Part shown: one piece after another, positions 30,215 through 40,184 of the stretch | How positions within the stretch are numbered: the first letter of the stretch is position 1 | Layout of the letters: each line of letters opens with the position of its first letter | Assembly (NCBI RefSeq): GCF_033001325.1 | Contig: NZ_CP133111.1 | Coordinates: 4,418,501-4,482,500, forward strand | DNA: 64,000 bases | Reading direction: 5' to 3' | From: Rhodopseudomonas sp. BAL398 | GTDB taxonomy: Bacteria; Pseudomonadota; Alphaproteobacteria; Rhizobiales; Xanthobacteraceae | Program-made: the position numbers and the translations under genes | The notes under the pieces: generated by a model | Databases searched by the model: none | What the model was told of the DNA's origin: nothing | Seen by the model: the letters and a program-made list of their open reading frames with translations, nothing else

Positions 30215-30406
30215 GATTCAATCTCCCTTGGGTTGCCATCCGGGCTTCGACGCCGGAATTGAGCGCGAGTTCTAGAAAGCACCACCGCCAAGGTCAATTG
30301 CCGGTCAATTCCGCCTGTCGGAAACCGTGTATTTCGCGGCCAAGCCGGTAGGAACCGGGCGCGGAATTTTGCTAGTGTTGAGCCGAGACCGGCGCGCCGG
30401 GTTCGG

Positions 30407-30514
30407 CCTCACCTCTCCCATAAAGAGAGGTCGGCGCGAAGCGCCGGGTGAGGGGTTATGCCCTCAAGATAGTCCGTCACCCCTCACCCCAACCCTCTCC
30501 CTAGGGGAGAGGGG
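30407..30514. repeat. Palindromic repeat upstream of mutS, diverged relative of the coding repeats
   Basis: The left arm cctcacctctccca...ggtgagggg and right arm cacccctcaccccaaccctc...gggagaggg are complementary. The order of modules matches the in-frame repeats in hrpB and the phytase-like gene, but with different bases. It lies in the 374-base divergent region between the thiolase gene and mutS, which otherwise shows only a 14-bp duplication (ttccaagggaccag, about 30541-30568). Confidence 0.75.
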
Positions 30515-30588
30515 GCGGTTCCGATGCCACTCCGCATCGATTCCAAGGGACCAGTTCCAAGGGACCAGTTTCGAGTTTGCCGCCCACC

Positions 30589-33312
30589 ATGACGATACAA
30601 CCCGCTGTTCCCGTGCCTCCCGAATCCGCCGCGTCCGCGGAGCCGCCCGCGCGGGTTTCGCCGATGATGGAGCAGTACCATGAAATAAAGGCCGCCAATC
30701 CCGGCCTGCTGCTGTTCTACCGGATGGGCGATTTCTACGAATTGTTCTTCGAGGACGCCGAGATCGCCTCGCGCGCGCTGGGCATCACGCTGACCAAGCG
30801 CGGCAAGCATCAGGGGCTCGACATTCCGATGTGCGGCGTGCCGGTGGAGCGCTCCGACGATTATCTGCACCGGCTGATCGCGCTTGGCCACCGCGTTGCG
30901 GTGTGCGAGCAGACCGAGGATCCCGCACTGGCCCGCGCCCGCAAGAGCGTGGTGCGCCGCGACGTGGTGCGGCTGATCACGCCCGGCACCCTGACCGAAG
31001 ACACTTTGCTCGATGCCCGCGCCAATAATTATCTGCTGGCGATCGCCCGCGCCCGCGGCTCCGCCGGCACCGATCGTATTGGCCTCGCCTGGATCGACAT
31101 TTCGACCGCCGAATTCATCGTCACCGAATGCGCAACCGGCGAATTGGCCGCCACTTTGGCGCGGATCAATCCCAATGAGGTGATCGTCACCGACGCGCTC
31201 TATGGCGATGCCGAACTCGGGCCGTCGTTACGCGAATTGCCGGCGGTGACGCCGCTGACCCGCGACGTGTTCGATTCGGCCACCGCCGAGCGGCGGCTGT
31301 GCGATTACTTCGCGGTCGCCACCATGGACGGGCTGTCGGCGATGTCGCGGCTGGAAGCCACCGCGGCCGCCGCCTGTGTCACCTATATCGACCGCACCCA
31401 GCTCGGCAAACGCCCGCCGCTGTCGCCGCCGTCGCGCGAGATGGCGGGCGCCACCATGGCGATCGATCCGGCGACCCGCGCCAATCTCGAACTGACCCGG
31501 ACGCTAAGCGGCGAACGCAAGGGTTCGCTGCTCGATGCCATCGACTGCACCGTCACCGCCGCGGGCTCACGCTTGCTGGCGCAGCGGCTGGCGGCGCCGC
31601 TCACCGATGTGGCGATGATCGCGCGCCGGCTCGACGCGGTCGCGAGCTTCGTCGCCGAGCCAGCGCTGCGCGACGATATCCGCGCGTCATTGCGCGCGGC
31701 GCCCGATATGGCGCGCGCGCTGGCCCGGCTCAGCGTCGGCCGCGGCGGGCCGCGCGATCTGGCCGCCTTGCGCGACGGCGTGCTGGCCGCCGATCAGGTG
31801 CTGGCGCTTCTGGCGCAGCTCGATACCCCGCCGCACGACATCGCCACCGCGATGGCGGCGCTGCGGCGGCCGTCGCGGGATCTGGCCTTCGAATTCGCCC
31901 GCGGGCTGGCCGACGACCTGCCTTTGATGAAACGCGACGGCGGCTTCGTCCGCGACGGCTTCGACGCCGCGCTCGACGAGACGCGAAAACTGCGCGACGA
32001 TTCCAGGCTGATCGTCGCCGCCATGCAGGCGCGCTATGCCGACGAGACCGGCGTCAAGGGCTTGAAGATCCGGCACAACAATGTGCTCGGCTATTTCGTC
32101 GAGGTCACCGCGCAGCACGGCGACAAATTGATGACGCCGCCGCTCAACGCCATTTTCATTCACCGCCAGACCCTGGCCGGGCAGACCCGCTTCACCACAT
32201 CCGAGCTGGGCGAGATCGAGGCCAAGATCGCCAATGCGGGCGACCGCGCGCTCGGCCTGGAGCTGGAGATTTTCGACCGGCTGGCCGCGATGGTCGAGGC
32301 GGCCGGCGAGGATCTGCGCGCCGCCGCCCACGCCTTCGCCTTGCTGGATGTCGCGACCGCGCTGGCGAAACTGGCGGTGGACGACAATTATGCGCGGCCC
32401 GAGGTCGATGGCTCGCTTGCCTTTGCGATCGAGGGCGGCCGGCATCCGGTGGTCGAACAGGCGCTGCGCCGCGACGGCCAGCCCTTCATCGCCAATGCCT
32501 GCGACCTGTCGCCGGGGCCTGGGCAGCAATCCGGCCAGATCTGGCTGATCACCGGCCCCAACATGGCGGGTAAATCGACCTTTCTGCGCCAGAACGCGCT
32601 GATCGCGCTGCTGGCGCAGATCGGCTCCTTCGTGCCGGCGACCCGCGCCCGGATCGGCATTGTCGATCGCCTGTTCTCGCGCGTGGGCGCCGCCGACGAT
32701 CTGGCGCGGGGACGCTCGACCTTCATGGTCGAGATGGTCGAGACCGCGGTGATCCTCAACCAGGCCAGCGAGCGCGCCCTGGTGATCCTCGACGAGATTG
32801 GCCGCGGCACCGCGACCTTCGACGGGCTGTCGATCGCCTGGGCGGCGATCGAGCATCTGCATGAAAGTAATCGATGCCGCTCGCTGTTCGCGACTCATTA
32901 TCATGAGCTGACCGCGCTGTCGGGCAAGCTGCCGCGGCTGTTCAACGCCACCGTCCGGGTCAAGGAATGGCGCGGCGACGTGGTGTTCCTGCACGAGGTG
33001 CTGCCGGGCTCGGCAGACCGCTCCTACGGGATTCAGGTGGCGAAGCTGGCGGGGCTGCCGCCGGGCGTGATCACGCGGGCAAAATCGGTGCTGGCCAAGC
33101 TCGAGGCCCAGGATCGCGGCCAGAACGCCCGGGCGCTGGCCGAGGATCTGCCGCTGTTCGCGGTCACCGCCCGGGCGCCGGCCGAACCGTCGCCGCCCAG
33201 CGAAGCCGAGCAGCTGATCGCGGCGCTGGGGGCAATCCATCCCGACGAATTGTCGCCGCGCGAGGCGCTCGAGGCGCTTTATGCGCTCAAGGCCAAATTG
33301 CCGAAAGCGTGA
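30589..33312 (+). CDS. mutS: DNA mismatch repair protein MutS
   Basis: 907 residues. The mismatch-recognition domain has [18 protein letters not shown] (the Phe-x-Glu is FYE). Connector, lever and clamp regions follow, then the ATPase with GPNMAGKST near residue 655, [28 protein letters not shown] and FATHYHEL. It scans for mismatches and recruits MutL. ATG 30589 is chosen over an upstream TTG (30577). Alone on this strand; mutL is not in the window. Confidence 0.97.
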   Translation: MTIQPAVPVPPESAASAEPPARVSPMMEQYHEIKAANPGLLLFYRMGDFYELFFEDAEIASRALGITLTKRGKHQGLDIPMCGVPVERSDDYLHRLIALGHRVAVCEQTEDPALARARKSVVRRDVVRLITPGTLTEDTLLDARANNYLLAIARARGSAGTDRIGLAWIDISTAEFIVTECATGELAATLARINPNEVIVTDALYGDAELGPSLRELPAVTPLTRDVFDSATAERRLCDYFAVATMDGLSAMSRLEATAAAACVTYIDRTQLGKRPPLSPPSREMAGATMAIDPATRANLELTRTLSGERKGSLLDAIDCTVTAAGSRLLAQRLAAPLTDVAMIARRLDAVASFVAEPALRDDIRASLRAAPDMARALARLSVGRGGPRDLAALRDGVLAADQVLALLAQLDTPPHDIATAMAALRRPSRDLAFEFARGLADDLPLMKRDGGFVRDGFDAALDETRKLRDDSRLIVAAMQARYADETGVKGLKIRHNNVLGYFVEVTAQHGDKLMTPPLNAIFIHRQTLAGQTRFTTSELGEIEAKIANAGDRALGLELEIFDRLAAMVEAAGEDLRAAAHAFALLDVATALAKLAVDDNYARPEVDGSLAFAIEGGRHPVVEQALRRDGQPFIANACDLSPGPGQQSGQIWLITGPNMAGKSTFLRQNALIALLAQIGSFVPATRARIGIVDRLFSRVGAADDLARGRSTFMVEMVETAVILNQASERALVILDEIGRGTATFDGLSIAWAAIEHLHESNRCRSLFATHYHELTALSGKLPRLFNATVRVKEWRGDVVFLHEVLPGSADRSYGIQVAKLAGLPPGVITRAKSVLAKLEAQDRGQNARALAEDLPLFAVTARAPAEPSPPSEAEQLIAALGAIHPDELSPREALEALYALKAKLPKA

Positions 33313-33336
33313 TCAAATAGATCAAGCCTTCAAGGT

Positions 33337-33444
33337 CGTCATTGCGAGGGGCTCTTGCGACGAAGCAATCCAGCCTGTGCTTTGGGCTCCTGGATTGCAT
33401 CGCTGTCGGACGGCGCTGCGCGCCGGCCTCGGCTCGCAATGACG
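33337..33444. repeat. Interspersed repeat of the gtcattgcgagg type
   Basis: It begins gtcattgcgaggggctcttg and ends ctcggctcgcaatgac, an inverted pair, with an internal inverted gcaatccag...ctggattgc. It lies between mutS and the parvulin gene. This repeat type is frequent in Rhizobiales intergenic DNA (recalled). Confidence 0.8.
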
Positions 33445-33497
33445 GAATCATGGCTGATTTGATGGGTTTCTTTCAGTCAGGCTTTGCGCCCAGCAAA

Positions 33498-33525
33498 AAG
33501 CCGCGCCCCGGACGGGACGCGGCTT
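33498..33525 (-). terminator. Rho-independent terminator of the parvulin gene
   Basis: AAGCCGCG and CGCGGCTT form the outer stem, with CCC-GGAC-GGG inside. On the minus strand the stem is followed by TTTTT. It lies 17 bases after the parvulin gene stop. Confidence 0.85.
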
Positions 33526-33541
33526 GATCGATGCGTGGAGC

Positions 33542-34486
33542 TTACTTCTTCGCCGGCGCCATCTTGGAATCGGCCGGCTTGGCCGCATCCGCGGGCTTCG
33601 CCGCGTCCGCGGGTTTGGCCGCATCGGCCGGCTTGGCGACTTCCGCCGGCTTGTCCATGCGCTCGACCTTGGCGGATTTCCGCAGCTCGGCGACGTAATC
33701 CGACTGCGCCTTGCGGGTCACATAGGTCTCGATCTGGGCCTTGACCTGCTCGAATGACGGCGGAGTGCGGTTGCGCTTTTCCTCGACCTTGATGATGTGC
33801 CAGCCGAATTGCGACTTCACCGGCTCCGAGATCTTGCCCGGCTCCAGCGCGAAGGCTGCGGCGGAGAATTCCGGCACCATCTGCTCCTTGGTGAAGAAGC
33901 CGAGGTCGCCGCCGTCGGAGGCGCCCGGATCCTTGGATTCCTTCTTGGCCAATTCTGCGAAGTCGGCGCCCTTTTTCAGCTCCGCCTCGATCTCCTTGGC
34001 CTTGTCCTCGGTCTCGACCAGGATATGGCGGGCGTGAACTTCCTGCTCGCTGGCGATCTGCTTGGCGGCCTCGTCATAGACCTTCTTCATCGCCGCGTCG
34101 GTGGTCGCTGCCTTGCCTTCGGTCGCCAGCAGGCTGTCCATCAGCAGGCGATTGCGCGCGAAAGCCAGCTTGGTCTTGAAATCGGCGGTGTCGGCGATCT
34201 TCTTGTCCTCGGCCGCCTTGGCGACGATCTTCATGTCGATCAGGAACGACAACACGTTGTCCTGCTTGGTCGCCGGGTCCATCTGCGCCAGGCTGGGCCC
34301 GAGTTCTTGTTCGGCCAGGGTCACGTCGCTTTGGCGGATCTCGGCACCGTTCACCTTGGCAAGCACCGGATTGGCGTCTTCGGCGCGAACCGGAAGACCC
34401 GCAAACAGCACCAAAGCAAGGCAGCCGGTCACGGCGGTCAGGCCGAAGCGATGGCTGGATTTGGGTAACAACGACACGGCGGTCAT
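33542..34486 (-). CDS. Periplasmic parvulin-type peptidyl-prolyl isomerase (PpiC/PrsA/SurA-like)
   Basis: 314 residues. Signal peptide (about 1-36, ending LPVRA), a SurA-like N-terminal helical region, and a parvulin domain (about 140-235) with HARHILVETEDKA, FAELAKKESKDPGAS, GDLGFF and FGWHIIKVEE. It folds outer membrane or secreted proteins in the periplasm. The C-terminus ends in a lysine/proline/alanine tail with four tandem KPADAA-like units (about 285-305), encoded by 15-18-base repeats. The start is ATG 34486; it is divergent from secA, a neighbour often linked with protein export. Confidence 0.9.
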   Translation of the reverse strand: MTAVSLLPKSSHRFGLTAVTGCLALVLFAGLPVRAEDANPVLAKVNGAEIRQSDVTLAEQELGPSLAQMDPATKQDNVLSFLIDMKIVAKAAEDKKIADTADFKTKLAFARNRLLMDSLLATEGKAATTDAAMKKVYDEAAKQIASEQEVHARHILVETEDKAKEIEAELKKGADFAELAKKESKDPGASDGGDLGFFTKEQMVPEFSAAAFALEPGKISEPVKSQFGWHIIKVEEKRNRTPPSFEQVKAQIETYVTRKAQSDYVAELRKSAKVERMDKPAEVAKPADAAKPADAAKPADAAKPADSKMAPAKK

Positions 34487-34607
34487 GGAGAATCCTTATC
34501 TTCGGGAAATAGTGCTGTTTCGGGGCGGCGGGACAGTTGCCCAACCATGCGGCCTTGGCAACGCGAAAACTTGGTCAATTTCATGAATTCCGCGACCGGC
34601 TGGCGCG

Positions 34608-34636
34608 TTGACAACCCCCTGACCCAGCCATATCTG
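34608..34636 (+). promoter_or_regulatory. Sigma-70-type promoter upstream of secA
   Basis: TTGACA (34608-34613), a 17-base spacer and TATCTG (34631-34636) give a near-consensus housekeeping promoter. A start near 34643 would leave a leader of about 180 bases before secA. The rest of the 339-base gap from 34487 must also hold the divergent parvulin promoter. Confidence 0.6.
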
Positions 34637-34779
34637 TCCCCAGACTAGTAAGGTGGGACAGGCATCGACCGGCCGAAGCTTGGCCGAATACCTCGGATTG
34701 CTGGATTCCCACTGATTTCGCGCGACGCCCGAACCGGATGCCAGCCCCTGCGTCACGATGAGTTGATAGCTTCGGTTGA

Positions 34780-34824
34780 ATGATGTGCCGGCGGCGACGC
34801 CGAACTGCAAAGACAGGATTTTAG
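34780..34824 (+). CDS. Possible 14-residue leader peptide just upstream of secA
   Basis: ATG ATG starts a 14-codon frame, product [14 protein letters not shown], with five consecutive Arg codons, ending TAG one base before the secA ATG. The secA ribosome binding site AGGA (about 34815) is inside the last codons, so translation of the leader would affect secA initiation. There is no strong ribosome binding site for the leader itself. It could be a chance frame; no family is known for it. Confidence 0.25.
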   Translation: MMCRRRRRTAKTGF

Positions 34825-34825
34825 T

Positions 34826-37669
34826 ATGCTCGGCGCGCTTGCTCGCAAATTTTTCGGCTCCGCCAATGATCGTCGCGTCAAGGCCTACCAGGCTCGGGTC
34901 GACGCCATCAACGCTCTGGAGCCGGAAATCGCCGCTTTGTCCGACGAGGCGCTGCGGGCCCGCACCGATGAATTCCGCAAACAGATCGCCGAAGGCAAGA
35001 CCCTTGACGAATTGCTGGTGCCGGCCTTCGCCACGGTGCGCGAGGCCGCCAAGCGCACGCTCGGCCAGCGTCATTTCGACGTGCAGCTGATCGGCGGCAT
35101 GGTGCTGCACGAGGGCGACATCGCCGAGATGAAGACCGGCGAAGGCAAGACGCTGGTCGCCACGCTGGCGGTCTATCTCAACGCGCTGGCCGGCAAGGGC
35201 GTGCACGTCGTCACCGTCAACGACTATCTGGCGAGCCGTGACTCCGGCTGGATGGGCCAGATCTACCGCTTCCTCGGCATGACCACCGGCGTCATCGTGC
35301 ACGGTCTCGATGACGGCGAGCGGCAGAAATCCTATGCCTGCGACATCACTTACGGCACCAACAACGAATACGGCTTCGACTATCTGCGCGACAATATGAA
35401 GTACCGGCTCGAGGACATGGTGCAGCGCGGCCATGCCTACGCCATCGTCGACGAAGTCGACTCGATCCTGATCGACGAGGCGCGCACGCCGCTGATCATC
35501 TCCGGCCCGCTCGACGACCGTTCGGAATTCTACAACACCATCGACACCTTCCTGCCCAAGCTCGACAAGGCGACCGATTACGAGCTCGACGAGAAGCAGC
35601 GCACCGTGACGCTGACCGAAGCCGGCATGGAGAAGATCGAGACCCTGCTGCGCGACGCCGGCCAGCTCAAGGGCGAGTCGCTGTACGACGTCGAGAACGT
35701 CTCGGTGGTGCATCATATCAATCAGGCGCTGCGCGCCCATTCGCTGTTTTCGCGCGACAAGGACTACATCGTTCGCGACGACGAGGTGATCATCATCGAC
35801 GAATTCACCGGTCGCATGATGCAGGGCCGACGCTATTCGGAAGGGCTGCACCAGGCGCTGGAAGCCAAGGAACACGTCACGGTCCAGCCGGAAAACCAGA
35901 CGCTGGCCTCGATCACCTTCCAGAACTACTTCCGGATGTACGACAAGCTCGCCGGCATGACCGGCACGGCGCTGACCGAAGCCGACGAATTGTTCGACAT
36001 CTACAAGCTCGAAGTGGTCGAGATCCCGACCAATCTGCCGATCGCGCGTCTCGACGAGGACGACGAGGTCTATCGCACCCAGAACGAGAAATACGCCGCG
36101 ATCCTGGCCGAGGTCGAGCGCGCCAATGCGCGGCTGCAGCCGGTGCTGGTCGGCACCGCCTCGATCGAAAAATCCGAGGTGCTGGCCGACTACCTGCTCA
36201 AGCACGGCTACAAGCAGATCGACTTCGCCGATCCCAAGGGCATGGACAAACTCTATGCCGCCGCCCGCACCGGCAAGCCGGCGAAGTTGTTCGCGGTGCT
36301 GAATGCCCGCTTCCACGAGCAGGAAGCCTATATCGTCGCCGAAGCCGGCGTGCCGGGCGCGATCACCATCGCCACCAACATGGCCGGCCGCGGCACCGAC
36401 ATCAAACTCGGCGGCTCGCTGGAGATGCGGATCGAACACGACACCGCGGGCATCACCGACGAGGCCGAAAAGGCCGCCAAGATCGAGGAAATCAAGAAGG
36501 ACGTAGAACGCTTCCGCGACATCGTGCTGAAGGCCGAGGATGTGGTCGAGATCGAGCCGGCGAAGGGCTCCAAGCCGGCCAAGACCGTGACCCGGCCCGG
36601 CGGGCTCTACATCATCGGCTCGGAACGCCATGAATCCCGCCGCATCGACAACCAGCTGCGCGGCCGTTCCGGCCGTCAGGGCGATCCCGGCCGCTCGAAA
36701 TTCTTCCTGTCGCTGGAAGACGATCTGATGCGGATCTTCGGCTCCGACCGGCTCGACACCATGCTGACCAGGCTCGGCCTGAAGGAAGGCGAGGCGATCA
36801 TCCATCCCTGGATCAACAAGGCGCTGGAAAAGGCGCAGCAGAAGGTCGAGGCGCGCAACTTCGACATCCGCAAGAATCTGCTGAAATTCGACGACGTCCA
36901 GAACGACCAGCGCAAGGTGATCTTCGACCAGCGCGTCGACCTGATGAAGGAAGACAGCGTCAACGAGACCGTCACCGACATGCGTCACGCCTTTGTCGAG
37001 GATCTGGTTTCCAAGCACGTCCCCGAACACGCTTATGCCGAGCAGTGGGATGTCGCCGGGCTCAAGGAAGAGCTGGATCGCGTGGTCGGCCTCGATCTGC
37101 CGGTCGATGAGTGGGCCAAAGAAGAAGGCATCGCCGACGAGGAATTGCTGGCGCGGCTGGAGAAGGTGTTCGACGAACACATGGCGGCCAAGGTGGCGCA
37201 ATGGGGCCCCGAGGTGATGCGCTACGCCGAAAAGAGCATCCTGCTGCAGACCCTGGATCATCTGTGGCGCGAGCATCTGGTGATGCTGGATCATCTGCGC
37301 AACGTCATCGGGCTGCGTGGCTATGGCCAGCGCGACCCGCTGCAGGAATACAAGTCGGAGGCGTTCAGCCTGTTCGAGGCGATGATCGCGCATCTGCGCG
37401 AGGCGGTGACCGCGCAGCTGATGCGGGTCGAGATCATTCCGCCGGAGCAGGACCATGAGCTGCCGCCGATGGAAGCGCACAAGCTCGATCCGAACACCGG
37501 CGAGGACGAGATGTCGTTCGCCAATGTCTCGCTGGCGCCGGCCGACAATGCCGACAAGTCCGCGCGCGACCCGAACCGCCCCGAGACCTGGGGCAAGGTC
37601 GGCCGCAACGAGGATTGCCCCTGCGGCTCCGGCAAGAAGTACAAGCACTGCCACGGCCGCTACGCCTGA
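34826..37669 (+). CDS. secA: Preprotein translocase ATPase SecA
   Basis: 947 residues. Motor that pushes preproteins through SecYEG. Walker A MKTGEGKT near residue 102, [15 protein letters not shown] near 209, preprotein cross-linking domain after 225, [22 protein letters not shown], then helical wing and scaffold domains. The C-terminus carries the zinc SecB-binding tail [14 protein letters not shown]. The start is ATG 34826, with AGGA about 8 bases upstream. Length and domain order are normal. Confidence 0.98.
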   Translation: MLGALARKFFGSANDRRVKAYQARVDAINALEPEIAALSDEALRARTDEFRKQIAEGKTLDELLVPAFATVREAAKRTLGQRHFDVQLIGGMVLHEGDIAEMKTGEGKTLVATLAVYLNALAGKGVHVVTVNDYLASRDSGWMGQIYRFLGMTTGVIVHGLDDGERQKSYACDITYGTNNEYGFDYLRDNMKYRLEDMVQRGHAYAIVDEVDSILIDEARTPLIISGPLDDRSEFYNTIDTFLPKLDKATDYELDEKQRTVTLTEAGMEKIETLLRDAGQLKGESLYDVENVSVVHHINQALRAHSLFSRDKDYIVRDDEVIIIDEFTGRMMQGRRYSEGLHQALEAKEHVTVQPENQTLASITFQNYFRMYDKLAGMTGTALTEADELFDIYKLEVVEIPTNLPIARLDEDDEVYRTQNEKYAAILAEVERANARLQPVLVGTASIEKSEVLADYLLKHGYKQIDFADPKGMDKLYAAARTGKPAKLFAVLNARFHEQEAYIVAEAGVPGAITIATNMAGRGTDIKLGGSLEMRIEHDTAGITDEAEKAAKIEEIKKDVERFRDIVLKAEDVVEIEPAKGSKPAKTVTRPGGLYIIGSERHESRRIDNQLRGRSGRQGDPGRSKFFLSLEDDLMRIFGSDRLDTMLTRLGLKEGEAIIHPWINKALEKAQQKVEARNFDIRKNLLKFDDVQNDQRKVIFDQRVDLMKEDSVNETVTDMRHAFVEDLVSKHVPEHAYAEQWDVAGLKEELDRVVGLDLPVDEWAKEEGIADEELLARLEKVFDEHMAAKVAQWGPEVMRYAEKSILLQTLDHLWREHLVMLDHLRNVIGLRGYGQRDPLQEYKSEAFSLFEAMIAHLREAVTAQLMRVEIIPPEQDHELPPMEAHKLDPNTGEDEMSFANVSLAPADNADKSARDPNRPETWGKVGRNEDCPCGSGKKYKHCHGRYA

Positions 37670-37729
37670 GCTGCGGCTTCGAGGCGGGGTGACCCGCTTG
37701 ATTCCATAGAGCTTGTTTCCATGGATGCT

Positions 37730-37776
37730 GTCATTCCGGGGCGCGCGGCCGCAGGCTGAGCGAACCCGGAATCTCG
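37730..37776. repeat. gtcattccggggcgcg repeat, copy 1
   Basis: It reads from gtcattccggggcgcg to gaacccggaatctcg. The same unit is found in inverted orientation at 38029-38077. Confidence 0.8.
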
Positions 37777-37781
37777 CTTAG

Positions 37782-37947
37782 AGAGCAATTCTGTTTTTGA
37801 TGGAATCAGGCTTGCGCTTCGGAGCACTCACAACGGGCACGCCCTCATGGTGAGAAGGCGCGAAGCGCCGTCTCGAACCATAGGCCGCAGACATCCGGCT
37901 CCTCATCCTTCGAGACGCCCGGCTTTGCCGGGCTCCTCAGGATGAGG
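37782..37947. repeat. Composite interspersed repeat, full-length plus-strand copy
   Basis: It starts agagcaattctgtttttgatg, then ggaatcaggcttgcgcttcg, then the cctcatggtgag and cctcaggatg palindromic modules. It is nearly identical, in reverse orientation, to 42921-43083. Confidence 0.88.
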
Positions 37948-38028
37948 ACTCAGTGCCCTTGGGAACGACCAAATCCGCTTCGATCAATCGATCAATCGAT
38001 CAAGCGCTTTAAGCGCCCTGCCTTGCCG

Positions 38029-38077
38029 CGAGATTCCGGGTTCGCTCGCAGCGGAGCTGCTCGCGCCCCGGAATGAC
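38029..38077. repeat. gtcattccggggcgcg repeat, copy 2, inverted
   Basis: It reads cgagattccgggttcgctcg to gcgccccggaatgac, the reverse complement of copy 1 at 37730-37776 apart from its centre. Confidence 0.8.
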
Positions 38078-38132
38078 CGAGTTTGATCAGACGGGTCATA
38101 CCGACGGACGTTGCCGTTGACTCATCAATTGA

Positions 38133-38221
38133 GTCATGGCCGGGCTTGTCCCGGCCATCCACGCCTTTGATCCAGCACGGTTTTCAATGCGTGGATGCCC
38201 GGCACAAGGCCGGGCATGACG
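38133..38221. repeat. gtcatggccgggcttgtccc palindromic repeat
   Basis: Left arm gtcatggccgggcttgtccc with ccatccacgc, and right arm gcgtggatgcccggcacaag with gccgggcatgac, are inverted. It is related in style to the small element at 335-357. Confidence 0.8.
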
Positions 38222-38418
38222 AACGCGAGGCTGTGCCCTTTGATGTCAGGTCGCCTGAAGCTGCGTCAGCGGCAACATCCCAGCGGCAAGATCCGAGGGT
38301 TGAGGCTGAGGCGGACTTCGGCGTGGTAGGTCGGTCCCTCGCAGATGCGGCCTGCCGGTCGAGGCGCTGTGGTCGTCGTCACCTGAAATGAAATTGCGGC
38401 GTCTTCGCCGGCGCAGCC

Positions 38419-39912
38419 TCAGCGCGCCGCTGAAAACCGGCTGTCGAACGAATTCGTCGACACCACCGGCGCGGCGCCGGCCATCGTGCTGCCGGACAGG
38501 GCGGCGGTGCTCTCGGAACCGAGCGAGGGCTTCAGCTGCGGCCGGGCAGCGGCCGTGTGCCTTGGCGGTTCGGCCGGGGTCGGCACCTGCGCCTGATGTC
38601 GCGGCGGCGCTGCGCTGTCCTGACCTCTGACGGCATAATTTCGCGGGGCCGTCTTGGGCTTGGCGCGGGGAATCGGCAGCGGGACCGCCTCGGCGGTCGG
38701 CTTGGCCTCGTGGCTGCCGATCCCGACCTTGCTGGCGAGGCTGCTGAAGAAATTGCTGGAGCTGGACGGGTTGTTTGACTCCACGGACGCGACATAGGCC
38801 TTAGGCGCGGTGGATTCCACCGCGGCCGCTGGCTCCGACACGGTGCCGGTCACGCCGGCGGAGATTCGCGGAGGGTTGACGGTCGGCGGGATCGTGCCCG
38901 GCGCGCGGGTCATCGCCGCGAGCGCCAGGCTTTGACTGTCGCCGCCTTCCGACAGGCCGGTCGAGGCATCGGGCAGCTTGGCGGCGAACACGCGGTTCAT
39001 GCCGCCATCGATGCCGGTCTGCAGCCGCGCCACCGGCATGCCCTTGGAAATCAGCTCGGCGGTCTTGATGTCATCGCTCCGCTCCTTGGCCTTCACGGCC
39101 GAGGCGATCGAATCGGGGATCACATAGGCCGGGCACTTGCCGGCGGGGTTGAACGACAGCGGCTGCGATGCATCCGGCGGGGCGGCCGCGTCGAATACGT
39201 ATTTCTTCTCGCAGAAATCGACCTTCGGCTCCTGCCGCGTCACCTCGAAATGATCATTGCCTTCCTTAAGCATCTTCCAGAACGGCATGTTCGGATTGTT
39301 GCGATGCTTGGCCAGGTTGGCCGGCGTCATCCGGAACGGATAGGCCTGAAGCTGGAACGCGCGCTGGCCGCCGAAAAACGATTCGCGGCCGAGCGAATAA
39401 ATCTCGGCGATCTGTTCGTCGGTCATCGCGTAGCAGCCGCGCGACGAGCAGTCGCCATGCACCATCAGCTGCGAGCCGGTGCGCCCGAGCGCGCGATCGA
39501 AGGCGTTCGGATAGCCGGTGTTGAACGACAGGTAATAGGACGATTGCGGATTCATCTGGCCGGGCGAGATCGCGTAGAATCCTTCCGGCGCCTGGCGGTC
39601 GCCTTCGCGGATCTTCGGTCCGAGATCGCCGGACCAGCGGCAGATCGGATAGGTCTTGAGCAGAGCAAAACGGCCTGAGCGAGTCTGCTTCCAGATCTCG
39701 AGCTCGGCCTCCTGTTTGAACAGCCGCACCAGGATCGGCGATTGCAGATCCATGTCCTTGGTCTGCATCTCGGAAACCAAGCGCGGTGGCACCGGCTGAT
39801 TGGCCTTGGCGTTACTCGCCAGCGAAATCTGGTCGCTATTGCAGCCGGCCAGCGCCAAGCCGGCCGCAAGCACGGCCGAGGCGACAAGCGCGCGACCTGG
39901 GAGATTGATCAA
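38419..39912 (-). CDS. L,D-transpeptidase (YkuD/YafK-type) lipoprotein
   Basis: 497 residues. The lipobox LALAGC gives lipidation at Cys near residue 24. The YkuD domain (about 55-205) ends in HGDCSSRGCYAMTD, matching the HGxxxSxGC active site with catalytic Cys. YafK-type proteins act on peptidoglycan, cleaving or forming links to outer membrane protein. The C-terminal half (about 330-497) is Pro/Ala/Ser-rich and probably disordered, much longer than usual. The start is ATG 39912. It is downstream of accA on the same strand but separated by 272 bases with no recognised element. Confidence 0.88.
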   Translation of the reverse strand: MINLPGRALVASAVLAAGLALAGCNSDQISLASNAKANQPVPPRLVSEMQTKDMDLQSPILVRLFKQEAELEIWKQTRSGRFALLKTYPICRWSGDLGPKIREGDRQAPEGFYAISPGQMNPQSSYYLSFNTGYPNAFDRALGRTGSQLMVHGDCSSRGCYAMTDEQIAEIYSLGRESFFGGQRAFQLQAYPFRMTPANLAKHRNNPNMPFWKMLKEGNDHFEVTRQEPKVDFCEKKYVFDAAAPPDASQPLSFNPAGKCPAYVIPDSIASAVKAKERSDDIKTAELISKGMPVARLQTGIDGGMNRVFAAKLPDASTGLSEGGDSQSLALAAMTRAPGTIPPTVNPPRISAGVTGTVSEPAAAVESTAPKAYVASVESNNPSSSSNFFSSLASKVGIGSHEAKPTAEAVPLPIPRAKPKTAPRNYAVRGQDSAAPPRHQAQVPTPAEPPRHTAAARPQLKPSLGSESTAALSGSTMAGAAPVVSTNSFDSRFSAAR

Positions 39913-40184
39913 AGCGAAGCTCCGCAGCCAATGGGCAAATTCAGTCTCCGATTGTCGACAATTGTGCCCATTACCCTAGCCAAATATTATCCTTAAGACC
40001 CCGTGCTCGCAAGCCGATCAAGGCGGTGCGGACGCGCCATGCCGGGGCATGGTCAAGGAACACTGAACACGCCGCTCGCGGCCAAACTTGGACCGAACCG
40101 GCAGGCCGATGAATATGGTTAAGGAAGGTTGAGCAGAGGCTGGCGGAGCTCAGCCGTCCGCCGCATCAGTCCGGCGGGGCCGGA

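Larger units (their letters stand above)
37670..38418. other. Repeat-rich intergenic region after secA
   Basis: No gene is supported in this 749-base gap. It holds at least four repeat elements, listed separately, plus an 8-bp tandem cgatcaat at 37981-38004 (third copy cgatcaag). The terminators of secA and of the convergent L,D-transpeptidase gene should also lie here, but no clean stem with a T run was seen. Confidence 0.75.

Noticed and set aside
34496-37654. A 1052-codon open frame on the minus strand opposite secA
   Set aside because: Same cause: it is the antisense frame of secA, with no recognisable protein and no ribosome binding site logic.
37670-38418. CRISPR array or transposon in the repeat-rich gap
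   Set aside because: Repeats differ from each other, spacing is irregular and there is no transposase or cas gene.
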